Shown here: positions 25,218 to 34,656 of the stretch, in pieces
Position numbering within the stretch: position 1 is the stretch's first letter
Layout: every line of letters starts with the position of its first letter
Source: JAXLVB01 sp046329195
GTDB taxonomy: Bacteria > Bacteroidota > Bacteroidia > Cytophagales > Spirosomataceae
Assembly (NCBI GenBank): GCA_046329195.1
Contig: JAXLVB010000002.1
Span: 496,001-560,000 of the forward strand
Direction: 5' to 3'
DNA: 64,000 nucleotides
The notes under the pieces: model-generated
Database searches by the model: none
What the model was told of the DNA's origin: nothing
What the model saw: the letters and a program-made list of their open reading frames with translations, nothing else
Program-made: the position numbers and the translations under genes

Positions 25218-26762
25218 TTATAGTATTGCCATTGACTTAGCAAGGTTACCAATTGTTACACCCTTAAATTCTGCTTGCCGTGTTGTGTCATAGAATTCTA
25301 CACCGTTATCAAAAAGGTCTTTGAAAAAGTCGTCTGCTTCAACGAAGTTGGTTGGTTTAGGAAGCCAGTTTTTTATATATGCCTCATAAGCTAGCAACCA
25401 ATTTTCTGAATAAAGTGAAGAAGCTGTCATTTGACTTTCCCAAAGTGTGAAACTCACACCGCCTGGAAATAATCCTGAATGATGAAGGTCTAAAGCAACT
25501 AACGCTACAACAGAGTTGTCAATTGAAGCGACTTTATTTGCAGTTGAAAGGTCAATGGTTATTCCTAGACTTTTACAAATCCACAATCCCCACGAAACTT
25601 CAAATGTATTTTCAAGTTCACAATGATAAATTAGAAACTCTTCAAGCGTTTCTTTAATTCTCACAAAATTTAGCAGCTTTCCTGCGTTTCTGTTAAGAAG
25701 CAAAAGACACAATACATTGCGAACAATTTTTGGCTCTGCTATTAACGAATTTAAGAGCAAACATTCAAATAATTCAAAGTTACTATTGTCAATTGTTATG
25801 AATTGTAATCTTGGTATTGCATATGGTAATACATAATCATCAGGATACTTTTCTGTGAAGCCAAAAGCAAGATTGAAATATTCCATCAGTTCGTGCTTTT
25901 GACTTTTTGGATGTGTCCCAAACTTAAACGTCCTTAACGGTGTAACCCACGGTTCAACTGTTACGGATGGAAGTTCTGCAATATTTAGCTTGAGTGGGTT
26001 TAACTCCAACTCATATTGTTTAATTGTTGTCTGAACTATTGATTTAGCTTTTTCAAGTTCTGCAAGCGTCTTGAAGTAAAAATAGAAATCATCAATGTGT
26101 CGAAGCCCAACTATGTTTGGTAGTTTTGATTTTAATTCTTTGTCAATTGCAACGCCAATAATTTCCGATATAATTCTTGATGTGTCAGGTCCTATGGGAA
26201 TTCCAATCGTTTGTTGATCTTGTGCGTTACGAATGGCTTCATCAAGAAGATTACCATATAAAGTCCTGAAGGCTGGAGTTCTTATTGATGCTTTTGCAAC
26301 AGGTTTTGAATGGATTGCCCAAGGAATGCTATGAGTGTAAATGGAAGCATAGAATCTTGAAATGTCAAGATGAAGCAAGTATTTCGATGCGGTTGAACGA
26401 ACAATTTGTTGATGTGTCTTGTCAACAAAATCAGGTTCATCGATACTTCTTCTACTTGTCAGTGAAAGTTTAATTGGTGTCACTGTTAGAGTGCTTCCAG
26501 ATAAAAAAGTGCTAATTGCTCCCCAATTATCTTCTATGAGTTTTGTTAACTTTATATGATGAAGAGGGTTAGGAATTCCAAGGTTACGTCTAAATGATTT
26601 TAGTTTTGGTATGCTCAAGTTTCCACTCTTGCTTTTCATTGTGGCATACGTTTCGAGTTTGGGTAAAACTGTCGGCAATAAGTCAGCCAAATCCTCTGTA
26701 TTGAATGGGGGTGGTATTTCATCTGGGAAATATCCTTTTCTTATTTGGTTGTCTGTTGTCAT
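25218..26762 (-). CDS. Reverse transcriptase of Abi/defence (unknown-group) type
   Basis: The 514-residue protein shows the RT palm motifs in order. Motif A is LLHLDISRFYASIYTHSI (Asp133), motif B is TIGIPIGPDTSRIISEI (about 185-201), motif C is LRHIDDFYFYF (HIDD at 222-225 in place of the usual YxDD), and motif D is about residues 245-258 (ELNPLKLNIAE). The N-terminus has KGYFPDEIPPPF. The C-terminal 250 residues are mainly helical. The layout matches Abi/defence-associated RTs, not group II introns: no maturase or HNH domain is seen. Such RTs protect against phage. The gene is AT-rich, isolated, and has about 730 bp of non-coding DNA upstream. The exact subclass cannot be set by eye. Confidence 0.85.
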   Translation of the reverse strand: MTTDNQIRKGYFPDEIPPPFNTEDLADLLPTVLPKLETYATMKSKSGNLSIPKLKSFRRNLGIPNPLHHIKLTKLIEDNWGAISTFLSGSTLTVTPIKLSLTSRRSIDEPDFVDKTHQQIVRSTASKYLLHLDISRFYASIYTHSIPWAIHSKPVAKASIRTPAFRTLYGNLLDEAIRNAQDQQTIGIPIGPDTSRIISEIIGVAIDKELKSKLPNIVGLRHIDDFYFYFKTLAELEKAKSIVQTTIKQYELELNPLKLNIAELPSVTVEPWVTPLRTFKFGTHPKSQKHELMEYFNLAFGFTEKYPDDYVLPYAIPRLQFITIDNSNFELFECLLLNSLIAEPKIVRNVLCLLLLNRNAGKLLNFVRIKETLEEFLIYHCELENTFEVSWGLWICKSLGITIDLSTANKVASIDNSVVALVALDLHHSGLFPGGVSFTLWESQMTASSLYSENWLLAYEAYIKNWLPKPTNFVEADDFFKDLFDNGVEFYDTTRQAEFKGVTIGNLAKSMAIL

Positions 26763-26899
26763 TGAATTTATTTTTCCTTATTATTCATCAATTTTAATCT
26801 TACGCCATCGTGAATAGTTTGTCGCTTGCTGCCGTAGGAATTGTCAACTAAACACAAAATTTGATAAAAGCACTGCACTGGAATTAACCACACCAGCCT

Positions 26900-26939
26900 C
26901 CATTGCAACAAACGGCTGTGGGTAAGTATAATGCAATGG
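26900..26939. repeat. Palindrome near the RT gene
   Basis: CCATTGCA (26900-26907) and TGCAATGG (26932-26939) are exact complements around a 24-nt loop. An ACGGC in the loop (26912-26916) could also pair with GCCGT at 26939-26943. It lies 138 bp upstream of the RT start, where associated RNAs of defence RTs are often found. Confidence 0.5.
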
Positions 26940-27395
26940 CCGTATGACAGTGAGCATGTAAACATTATGGTTTTTCAAATTCGAGGTATAATCTATTGTC
27001 TTGTTTTCACCAGATTTCAATTGCTCAAATGTTTCAATTTTTTTTAACTTTATTCATGATTTATGCTGTTCTTATGATAGAACTGCTAACTCAAAAATAT
27101 ACAAAACGCTTGATATTATTTCTTTGTAATACACCCAAATATAGGCATATTTACGAAGCTTTTTACGAGTCCGTCACATTTTTATTAGGTACAATAGTAT
27201 TCAAGCGGCATCACCACCTCGTACCCCTCCCAAGCTCTACTTAACATCTTTTAACACATTTTAAGACCTGCCCGATGGATGGGCGAGGAGTTTTTGCTAA
27301 TTTTGGGGCGTAGAGCTTTCTTATCAAAGTCTTCAATCCTAACTAACTGTGGTACTAAAGTCATAAATCGGTATTCGTTGAGGTTGTTTTAAAAG

Positions 27396-27403
27396 TAAAT
27401 TTG
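27396..27403 (+). promoter_or_regulatory. -7 box upstream of the DUF2723 gene
   Basis: TAAATTTG matches TAnnTTTG exactly, about 94 bp before the ATG at 27497. No well-spaced TTG was found at -33. Confidence 0.4.
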
Positions 27404-27496
27404 CTACTAAGCTGTTATTTGTCAGTAATTTAGTAGTAATAAATAACAAGTAACGAATAACGAATTTATACTTGTCTGCCTTTTAATGAAGTGTTT

Positions 27497-30460
27497 ATGA
27501 ATAATTTCAAACGAATCAATAACCTGACGGGCTGGGTGGCTTTTGCCATTGCCTTGGTTACTTATACGCTGACGGTAGAGCGCACAGCCTCGTTTTGGGA
27601 CTGCGGCGAGTTTATTGCCTGCTCGTATAAGTTGCAGGTTCCACACCCTTCTGGAGCGCCTTTATTCTTGCTCATTGGCCGTCTGTTTTCGCTGTTGGCC
27701 TTTGGCGATGTCTATAAAGTAGCTTTTTGGATCAACATGTTGTCGGCCTTGGCGAGTGCGTTCACCATTTTGTTTATGTTCTGGACCATCACCATGTTGG
27801 GTCGGAAGGCACTCAACAAAAAAGCCGAAGAACTTAGCCAAGCTGAGGTGTATTTGCTCATGGGCGCAGGCATTGTGGGCGGTCTGGCCTATACGTGGTC
27901 TGATACGTTTTGGTTTTCGGCAGTAGAGGCCGAGGTGTACGCCATGTCGTCGTTTTTTACGGCGCTGGTGGTATGGGCGGCGTTTAAGTGGGAACTTATC
28001 GAGGACGAAGCTGCAGCCAACCGTTGGCTGTTGTTAATTGCCTACATCGTAGGGGTTTCTATTGGGGTGCACTTGCTCAACTTGGTGACGATTCCAGCTC
28101 TGGCTCTTATTTATTACTTCAAAAAATATCCCAAACCTACTTACCGTGGCGGCATAGCGACCATCGTGATAGGCTTGTTGATTTTGGGGGTGATTAACAG
28201 TGGAGTGATTCCGGGCTTACCGAGTATTGCAGGTAAGTTTGAGATTTTCTCTGTCAATACCTTTGGCTTGCCGTATGGCTCAGGGGTGACTATCTTTATC
28301 GTCCTGTTTTTTGCGGCCTTGGTGTATGGAATCATCTATTCGCAACGCAAAAACAAAGTGGTACTTAACTTGGCGTTGTTGGCCTTGGCCTTTGTGTTGA
28401 TTGGCTATGCCTCGTACATCCAAGTATTGGTGCGGGCTAATTTTAACCCACCTATCAACGAAAACGACCCGAAAGATGCCCTTAGCTATGTATCGTACCT
28501 GAAGCGGGAGCAGTACGGTGACCGTTCGTTGCTTTACGGACCGGTGTTTACGGCACAGGCCATTGACCAAAAGAAAGGCGAACCACTCTATCGCAAGCGC
28601 AACAACAAGTACGAAGTGTATGACTACCGCCCCGAGTTAGTTTGGGAAGCTGATCAGCAGATGCTGTTGCCTCGCTTGAGCAGCCGCCAGCCCGGTCATG
28701 CGGATTTGTATCGGAGCTTGTTGAACCTACCCGAAGGTCAAAAGCCTTCCTTTGCCAAAAACTTGCAGTTCATGTTTACCTACCAGATGGGACACATGTA
28801 CATGCGCTACTTCCTTTGGAACTTTGTAGGCCGTGAAAGCGACATCCAAGATGCAGGTACTATGCTGCCATGGCAGGCCAAAGACAAAGGAGCCTACGAG
28901 ATGGTACATAGCAAAGGCCGCAATAATTTCTTCATGCTACCGCTGATTTTGGGTCTTATTGGCTTGTTTTTCCACGTACGCAAGCAAGAAAAAGACTTTG
29001 TAGTAACCGTGCTACTCTTTTTGCTGACGGGTTTGGCCTTGGTGGTGTTCTTGAACTCACCGCCAACAGAGCCTCGTGAGCGTGACTATATTTATGTGGG
29101 GTCGTTTTACTTCTTCACCATCTGGATAGGTTTGGGTGTGTTGGGCGTGTATGACCTACTTAGCAAGTTGGTGGGTAATGCCACAACACGGGCTTTTGTG
29201 GCTACAGGGGCAAGTTTGTTAGTGCCGGTGGTGATGGTAGCCCAAGGTTGGGACGACCACGACCGCAGCAACCGCTACCACAGTGTAGATTTTGCCAAAA
29301 ACTTGTTGAATTCGTGTGCTCCTAATGCGATTTTGTTTACAGGAGGTGACAACGATACTTTCCCGCTGTGGTATGTGCAAGAAGTAGAAGGCTTCCGTAC
29401 CGATGTGCGAGTGTGTAACTTGAGTTTGTTGGGCACCGACTGGTATATCAACCAAATGAAGCGTAAAACCTACGAGTCGGCGCCGCTGCCGATTTCACTG
29501 GAATACGACCAATACATCAACGGCAAAAACGACATCATTTACTTCATCGAAAACCCGAACGTGAAGGATGGCATCAACCTCAAAGAATACATGAAGTTGA
29601 TTAAAGAAGACAGCCCAGCTATTCGTTATCAGTCGGGTGGAGGCTTTGAAGTGAATGTGCTGCCGTCTTCGACCTTCTTCTTGAATATTGACACCGAAAA
29701 GGTAAAGAAATTGGGCTTTGTAGGTCCTAAAATGGAGCCGTTGTTATCTGATACCTTGTCGTGGTCGTTTGGTAAAAACGATGTCTATAAGTCTGATTTG
29801 ATTCAGTTAGACATCATTGCTCAAAATAACTGGGAGCGTCCGGTGTACTTCTCTTCTACGTTGATGACGTCGAGCTACTTAGGCTTGAAAGAATTTATGC
29901 AGCTCGAAGGCTTGGCCTACCGCCTGATGCCATTTAAAGTACCAGGAGCTAAAGACGGCTTTGTTAATGCCGATGTCATGTACGACCGCTTGATGAAGAA
30001 TACCTTCTGGCGAGAAATGAATAATCCGAATACTTACTACAACGAGTTCTATACAGGCTCGCCAGTGATAACTTCACGGATTGCCTTCTTGCGTTTGGCG
30101 GACCAACTGATTCGTGAAAACAAAAAAGACAAAGCTCGTGATGTACTGAATCGGTCGCTTCAAGTCATGCCTGACACGGCTATTCCTTACGACCAAATTT
30201 CGGTGGGTTACGTTGAATCGTTACTGCAAGTAGGCGAAACCGCCAAGGCGCTTGCGATGAGCAAAGCCATAGCGGGTCGCTGTGAGCAAAACTTAGAATA
30301 CTACTTGGTAGGTGGCCACTACGACGGCGGACGTGAGATTAATAGTGCACTGTATCAACTCAACACGATTGTGCAGGCGCTTAAAGACAACGGCCAAGCC
30401 AACGTCGCCAAACCATACGAAACCCTATTTACAAAGTACTACGCCATGGCAGACAAGTAA
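27497..30460 (+). CDS. DUF2723 integral membrane protein (glycosyltransferase-like, TPR C-terminus)
   Basis: I chose the ATG at 27497 (MNNFKRINNLTGWVAFAI) rather than a GTG two codons upstream. The 987-residue protein has about ten or more membrane helices in its first 580 residues, with TVERTASFWDCGEFIACSYK between the first two, the DUF2723 hallmark. The remote fold is that of GT-C enzymes that use lipid-linked sugars. The soluble C-terminal half (from about 590) includes TGGDNDTFPLWYVQEVEG and tetratricopeptide-like helices near the end. It likely modifies exported proteins or glycans in Bacteroidota. A terminator follows. Confidence 0.92.
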   Translation: MNNFKRINNLTGWVAFAIALVTYTLTVERTASFWDCGEFIACSYKLQVPHPSGAPLFLLIGRLFSLLAFGDVYKVAFWINMLSALASAFTILFMFWTITMLGRKALNKKAEELSQAEVYLLMGAGIVGGLAYTWSDTFWFSAVEAEVYAMSSFFTALVVWAAFKWELIEDEAAANRWLLLIAYIVGVSIGVHLLNLVTIPALALIYYFKKYPKPTYRGGIATIVIGLLILGVINSGVIPGLPSIAGKFEIFSVNTFGLPYGSGVTIFIVLFFAALVYGIIYSQRKNKVVLNLALLALAFVLIGYASYIQVLVRANFNPPINENDPKDALSYVSYLKREQYGDRSLLYGPVFTAQAIDQKKGEPLYRKRNNKYEVYDYRPELVWEADQQMLLPRLSSRQPGHADLYRSLLNLPEGQKPSFAKNLQFMFTYQMGHMYMRYFLWNFVGRESDIQDAGTMLPWQAKDKGAYEMVHSKGRNNFFMLPLILGLIGLFFHVRKQEKDFVVTVLLFLLTGLALVVFLNSPPTEPRERDYIYVGSFYFFTIWIGLGVLGVYDLLSKLVGNATTRAFVATGASLLVPVVMVAQGWDDHDRSNRYHSVDFAKNLLNSCAPNAILFTGGDNDTFPLWYVQEVEGFRTDVRVCNLSLLGTDWYINQMKRKTYESAPLPISLEYDQYINGKNDIIYFIENPNVKDGINLKEYMKLIKEDSPAIRYQSGGGFEVNVLPSSTFFLNIDTEKVKKLGFVGPKMEPLLSDTLSWSFGKNDVYKSDLIQLDIIAQNNWERPVYFSSTLMTSSYLGLKEFMQLEGLAYRLMPFKVPGAKDGFVNADVMYDRLMKNTFWREMNNPNTYYNEFYTGSPVITSRIAFLRLADQLIRENKKDKARDVLNRSLQVMPDTAIPYDQISVGYVESLLQVGETAKALAMSKAIAGRCEQNLEYYLVGGHYDGGREINSALYQLNTIVQALKDNGQANVAKPYETLFTKYYAMADK

Positions 30461-30487
30461 CAAGATAGGGGATAGGCATATAAAACC

Positions 30488-30526
30488 AAAAGCGCAAGGT
30501 TCTGAACCTTGCGCTTTTGTGTTTTT
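30488..30526 (+). terminator. Terminator after the DUF2723 gene
   Basis: A 15-bp perfect stem AAAAGCGCAAGGTTC/GAACCTTGCGCTTTT is followed by GTGTTTTT. It also offers an A/T-flanked stem to the convergent gene at 30565, so it probably works both ways. Confidence 0.85.
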
Positions 30527-30564
30527 AACGACAAGTAATTACGCAGAAACAAGAGATTCAACCA

Positions 30565-31539
30565 TTAGTTCTGGCAGGCTACCTCGGCGTATTTGCTTTC
30601 GTTGAATACTTTTTTGTATTTGCCTCGATGGAGCAACGTGCTGAGAGCCTTGGTTTTGTCGGATTGGCTTTTAAAATACTGTTCTGAAATCTTCATGCCA
30701 AGGTAATACCCTAAGTCTGCTGGGCGATTGCGAGAGGACGTACCGTTGTAAATCCATTTGGAATGGTCATACGGCTTGGTTCTGTGGTCTTGTTCAAATT
30801 CTTTCCAAAGAACACATTGGCGAGGTTCGGCATAGCGAATCAGGTGAGCATTGATATTGATTCCGATAAAATTCTGCGTGATAAAATCAGCAGAACCTTC
30901 TACAATAGCTAAGTTGAGTAGGCTCAAACTTCGATGTTTGGCCAACTTAAAAAACTCACCCCACGGAATACCTCGTTGCTGGGTGTGTACGGTTTCATGA
31001 GCAACGTAGGCGATGATTTGGTTATGCCCTAACACACTTTTTTGCCAAGGTGTCAATTCTGTTTTGACGACGGTAGAATCGGCAGCAGCGATTTCGGTGC
31101 CAATCATTAGCAGTCCTTTAGAAGTGGTACCACCCGAACGAATGCAGCCGATGGCAAAGCAAATGGTAGGAGGTCTAAAGTTCGGGATAACCTGTTCAAA
31201 CTTGTGGTAAAGAGCTTCTATTTCGGCTTGGCTGGTTTTGGCCTTGAGCGTCAGCGGACGTACACTTTTCCAAAATTGAGGATAAGCCTGTAGGTTTGCT
31301 ACTAATTCTTGGGGTGTGAAATGCTTCGCTTTGGCAAACTTTTTAAAATACTTCGTTGCTCGGTCAAAATACAAAGCCTTAATGGTTTGAATGCTATCTG
31401 CTTCATTATGAGCTGATTGGAGGTGGTCAACGGCTTCCCAAAAGTGGTCAATATCCGAAGTTTCAATCTTGAAACGACTTTGTGGAAATGCAAGCGTCGT
31501 AACCAACAAAAACAGAAGACTACCCACTATCATTTTCAT
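30565..31539 (-). CDS. Exported DUF2268-like putative zinc protease
   Basis: The 324-residue protein has a signal peptide (MKMIVGSLLFLLVTTLAFPQ). A zinc-site motif, YVAHETVHTQQ (HExxH), is followed about 35 residues later by VEGSADF, whose Glu fits the third zinc ligand of gluzincin-type enzymes. TICFAIGCIRSGGTTSKGLLMIG before it is typical of the DUF2268/'gliding-motility lipoprotein GldB-like' neighbourhood. It is likely a periplasmic protease. It lies 12 bp after the next gene upstream (31552-32271), with which it probably forms an operon. Confidence 0.75.
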   Translation of the reverse strand: MKMIVGSLLFLLVTTLAFPQSRFKIETSDIDHFWEAVDHLQSAHNEADSIQTIKALYFDRATKYFKKFAKAKHFTPQELVANLQAYPQFWKSVRPLTLKAKTSQAEIEALYHKFEQVIPNFRPPTICFAIGCIRSGGTTSKGLLMIGTEIAAADSTVVKTELTPWQKSVLGHNQIIAYVAHETVHTQQRGIPWGEFFKLAKHRSLSLLNLAIVEGSADFITQNFIGININAHLIRYAEPRQCVLWKEFEQDHRTKPYDHSKWIYNGTSSRNRPADLGYYLGMKISEQYFKSQSDKTKALSTLLHRGKYKKVFNESKYAEVACQN

Positions 31540-31551
31540 AACAGTAAAAGC

Positions 31552-32271
31552 TTATGGTTTGATAATAATAGGAAAAGTAAACGAAAAAACAATGCCTCTC
31601 CGCAGGGCATAGCTAGGTTTATAGTCAGATAGATACGTTTGTAGGAGTAATGACGACTGAATCGGGACTTGTTTGAACAATTCTACCTTCGGAAATTGAA
31701 TACTCAATGCTCCTGATAAAGAAGGGTTTTGACCAGAGAGTTTGATGTTATGAAACAAAAAAAGAGATAGGCTCATGTTGTTCAAAGCATACTGAATTTG
31801 CAATCGGTTGGCCAACGAACGACTATCGCCAAGCTCGAGTACATTGGTGAATAAAGAGGTGTTTTCAATTTTAAGACGACCTGACTGAAAACTGGGTACC
31901 AAGGCTGCAAATACGTCTGAACCAGTGTCATAAAACCGCTGTGTTTGGATAAGTAAATAACCCAAATAGGGTGTCAGTGATAGGGTAGGACTAAACCGAA
32001 TTTTGTAGAAAAGACCAGTCTGATGATACGTAATATCGCTATTTTTGCTCTCTAAATCAAGGGATTGAAATACAAAAAAGCCTGCCTTTTTGTAACGAAC
32101 ATACAAATTAAGGTCGGCGTTGAGGTGGTTGTTAAGCAACGAGCCAGTATAAGGGAAATGCCCCGCAGAGTGCAACCGACTCGTGAGCAAAATTTCTTTA
32201 TCAGGGTTGTTTTGTTGGGCTAAACAAACGCTCGTTATGAGCCACAAACAAAGCGAAAAAGCATAGTTCAT
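31552..32271 (-). CDS. Outer-membrane beta-barrel-like protein, unknown
   Basis: The 239-residue protein has a signal peptide (MNYAFSLCLWLITSVCLAQ). It then has alternating strands with many Tyr/Phe/Leu (ADLNLYVRYKKAGFFVFQSL, LSLTPYLGYLLIQ, GIVFSFTFPIIIKP at the end), typical of an 8-10 strand outer-membrane barrel. No family name is recognised. It precedes the DUF2268-like gene by 12 bp. Confidence 0.7.
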   Translation of the reverse strand: MNYAFSLCLWLITSVCLAQQNNPDKEILLTSRLHSAGHFPYTGSLLNNHLNADLNLYVRYKKAGFFVFQSLDLESKNSDITYHQTGLFYKIRFSPTLSLTPYLGYLLIQTQRFYDTGSDVFAALVPSFQSGRLKIENTSLFTNVLELGDSRSLANRLQIQYALNNMSLSLFLFHNIKLSGQNPSLSGALSIQFPKVELFKQVPIQSSLLLQTYLSDYKPSYALRRGIVFSFTFPIIIKP

Positions 32272-32359
32272 ACAGCCAGCAATACCTTGGTTTCAATACC
32301 CAAAAGTATGACTCCTGATTGGCCTATGTTAGCCAAAAGATGGACATTTATAGCCAGAA

Positions 32360-32863
32360 TTATAAAGTACCTATCACTCGACGAATTCCCATGAATCGTC
32401 GTTGATAGTAGTCAGCATGAAGAAAGTCATAACGGACGCCCCCGTTCCAAGCCGAATGAATAAACTTAACGTACGTATCAGTCACTTCTGTAATGATACC
32501 TACATGCCCGATTCGGCTACTTTTGGAGTTATGACCCTTAAAAAATATCAAGTCACCAGGCATAGCGGCCTGTTTGGGAATCTCAACGCCTAATAAGCCC
32601 TGCGCTGCACTCGAATGAGGAAGCGGTAGCGCAAAATGCTTGAAACAAAAATAAACGAAGCCGGAGCAGTCGAAACCCCGAGGTGAAATCCCTCCTGAAC
32701 GGTACCTTAAATGCAAATGCTTTTGTGCGAATTGAAGAATCTCTTTTCCGAGCCAAAGTGGGTCTTTTGTAGCCTGACGAGTGGAATCATGTGCAATGCT
32801 TTGGGCTTGAGTACCAATCGAAAAAAGGCTCAATACGAGCATAAAAGCAATAGATTTCAGCAT
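32360..32863 (-). CDS. NlpC/P60 (C40) cell-wall peptidase
   Basis: The 167-residue exported protein has a signal peptide (MLKSIAFMLVLSLFSIGTQAQ) and an NlpC/P60 core. The catalytic Cys is in GFDCSGFVYFCF, the His in SRIGHVGIITEV, and the polar third residue is His in KFIHSAWNGGV. Members cut the D-Glu to meso-DAP bond in peptidoglycan stem peptides. Length is close to a bare catalytic domain, with no SH3 or LysM binding domain. It is divergent from the MFS gene. Confidence 0.9.
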   Translation of the reverse strand: MLKSIAFMLVLSLFSIGTQAQSIAHDSTRQATKDPLWLGKEILQFAQKHLHLRYRSGGISPRGFDCSGFVYFCFKHFALPLPHSSAAQGLLGVEIPKQAAMPGDLIFFKGHNSKSSRIGHVGIITEVTDTYVKFIHSAWNGGVRYDFLHADYYQRRFMGIRRVIGTL

Positions 32864-32963
32864 AAGGTCAATAATTTGAGTGTGGATTAGTCTCGCAAAA
32901 TAAAGGTTGAAGCTTCAAAAAACAACTTTTTTGCCTATTTTTGATTGCTTTAACCCCCTTCTA

Positions 32964-34130
32964 ATGCCTACTTCTTCTCGTACAGTTTTGCCGGTACTGG
33001 TGTTTGCACAGTTTGCTGGAACATCACTCTGGTTTGCTGGAAATGCTGTGTTGACTACCCTTCAACAGTACTTAGGATTGCCTGTTACCTCCTTGAGTTA
33101 CATCACCATAGCCGTACAATTAGGCTTCATCACAGGAACACTGGGATTTGCACTCATAGCCTTGCCTGATCGGATTCCATCCCGTTGGTTGTTTTTAATT
33201 TCCTCCTTATTAGGGGCCTTGTGTAATGCCTCCTTGCTAATAGCTAGTAGTTTACCTGAAGTGTTGGTAGGTCGTTTTTTGACAGGTATTTGTTTGGCGG
33301 GCATTTATCCGATCGGGATGAAAATCGCTGCGGAGTGGTTTCCACAAGGGCTTGGCAAGGCGCTGGGGCTCTTGGTAGGAGCTTTGGTGTTAGGGACAGC
33401 TTTTCCTCACTTATTGCGAAGTTATCAAGATGTACTTTCGTGGAAGCAACTCATGGTTGGAACCTCGCTATTGGCTATTGTTGGTGGCTTTAGTTTGTTT
33501 GTATTGATTCCTGCTACCAAAGGACGAGCAACTTCCAGCCGATTTGAGGTTGGAGGTGTTTTCAAAGCGTTTCAACAGTCCAGCTTCAAATCGGCAGCGT
33601 GGGGGTATTTTGGTCACATGTGGGAATTATACACCTTTTGGGCTTTTTTACCTTTGCTTCTTCACTATTATAATCAGCAACACCCCGATGCCTCACTTGC
33701 AGTGTCCTTTTGGGCTTTTCTGATTATTGCTATGGGATTGCTGGGCTGCGTAGTTGGTGGGTTTTGGTCGGAGCGAATCGGGAGTGTTCGGGTAGCCTAC
33801 TATGCTTTATGGGTTTCGGGACTTTGCTGTTTGGGACTACTCGGCGCCGTTCAGTTGGCTCCCGCAGGATTTATTATGTTTTTGTTAGTGTGGGGCTTTG
33901 CAGTAGCAGCCGATTCCCCCCAACTTTCCTCATTGGTCGCAGGGTTTGCTCCTGCCGATTTAAAAGGCACAGCTCTCACCCTTTCTACCTGTATTGGTTT
34001 TAGTATTACTATTGTGAGTATTCAGCTTTGCCAATGGGCTTCTACTTACCTATCCTTGCCTGTAATATTGACAGGGCTTGCCTTAGGACCTATGGTTAGC
34101 ATCGTAGCAATCAAGAAGCTGACGATATAA
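32964..34130 (+). CDS. MFS transporter
   Basis: The start at 32964 (MPTSSRTVLPVLVFAQFAGT) is chosen because the first membrane helix begins there; an upstream ATG at 32907 would add 19 residues. The 388-residue protein has twelve hydrophobic helices in two halves. The motif GFALIALPDRIPSRW lies after helix 2, where the MFS GxxxDRxxRR signature is expected, and AGIYPIGMKIAAEWFP lies in helix 4. It resembles the CynX/YbfB-like groups. Substrate is unknown. A bidirectional terminator follows directly. Confidence 0.87.
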   Translation: MPTSSRTVLPVLVFAQFAGTSLWFAGNAVLTTLQQYLGLPVTSLSYITIAVQLGFITGTLGFALIALPDRIPSRWLFLISSLLGALCNASLLIASSLPEVLVGRFLTGICLAGIYPIGMKIAAEWFPQGLGKALGLLVGALVLGTAFPHLLRSYQDVLSWKQLMVGTSLLAIVGGFSLFVLIPATKGRATSSRFEVGGVFKAFQQSSFKSAAWGYFGHMWELYTFWAFLPLLLHYYNQQHPDASLAVSFWAFLIIAMGLLGCVVGGFWSERIGSVRVAYYALWVSGLCCLGLLGAVQLAPAGFIMFLLVWGFAVAADSPQLSSLVAGFAPADLKGTALTLSTCIGFSITIVSIQLCQWASTYLSLPVILTGLALGPMVSIVAIKKLTI

Positions 34131-34131
34131 C

Positions 34132-34160
34132 AAAAAAGCCTCGAATATCGAGGCTTTTTT
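34132..34160. terminator. Bidirectional terminator
   Basis: AAAAAAGCCTCGA/TCGAGGCTTTTTT forms a symmetric stem with A and T tracts on either side. It separates the plus-strand MFS gene from the minus-strand coiled-coil gene, which converge here. Confidence 0.88.
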
Positions 34161-34171
34161 ACAATCAAATC

Positions 34172-34621
34172 TTAAAGCTTTTTATTTATTTCTTCGATTT
34201 TGTTGAAGATAGCACCTATATATTCGATAAAGTCCTTTTTGGTTACCATCTGTTCTTGTATCGAGTTAAACCGTTGGTCCATATCTTGTTTCATGGCGTC
34301 AAACCGTTGGTCCATGTCTTGTTTCATAGTATCAAACCGTTGATCAATACTTTCAAAGCGAGTATCAACTGCATCGAATCGTTTTTCAATTACAGTTTTA
34401 AACTCTAAAAACTCCTTTCGACTTACGGTTCGTTCGTAGCTATCAAGAACAGCATTAGCAAAATTTTCAAAAGCTTGTTTATCTACTTTATTATCCAATT
34501 TGGCCTCAAGCCTGTCCATTCGCTTATTGAAGAGATTTTGGTTATCTTCTAAGCGATCTACTTTCAGCAACAATTCTGCTAAAAGTTCTGCTAACGGACT
34601 CAGTCGTTGCTTGTCGTCCAT
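34172..34621 (-). CDS. Coiled-coil protein with tandem heptad-like repeats
   Basis: The 149-residue soluble protein is almost all helix. It holds four copies of an 11-residue unit near residues 88-130, of the form DQRFDxMKQDM. The DNA repeats are nearly identical over two units (34277-34330). Such proteins form long parallel coiled coils and are common partners or tethers; function is unknown. It may be exchanged or expanded by slippage in the repeats. It lies 35 bp downstream of glyS and could be read from the same transcript. Confidence 0.7.
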   Translation of the reverse strand: MDDKQRLSPLAELLAELLLKVDRLEDNQNLFNKRMDRLEAKLDNKVDKQAFENFANAVLDSYERTVSRKEFLEFKTVIEKRFDAVDTRFESIDQRFDTMKQDMDQRFDAMKQDMDQRFNSIQEQMVTKKDFIEYIGAIFNKIEEINKKL

Positions 34622-34656
34622 GTCGTAACTAAAGCATAGACAAATATATTGAATCT

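Larger units (their letters stand above)
26763..27496. other. Long non-coding region upstream of the RT gene and the DUF2723 gene
   Basis: No supported gene was found. The half next to the RT contains the palindrome at 26900-26939 and could hold an RT-associated non-coding RNA. The half next to the DUF2723 gene has a GCCCGATGGATGGGC hairpin near 27272-27286, TAAC/GAAT-type short repeats near 27440-27465 and the -7 box at 27396. Confidence 0.45.

Noticed and set aside
26996..27244. Plus-strand 82-codon frame with one hydrophobic stretch
   Set aside because: It lies in AT-rich non-coding DNA, has an unlikely Lys/His/Pro-rich end and no start signals; not supported as a gene.
34277..34330. Phage tail-fibre-like or toxin repeat
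   Set aside because: The repeated DQRFD units form a simple coiled coil with no phage genes nearby.
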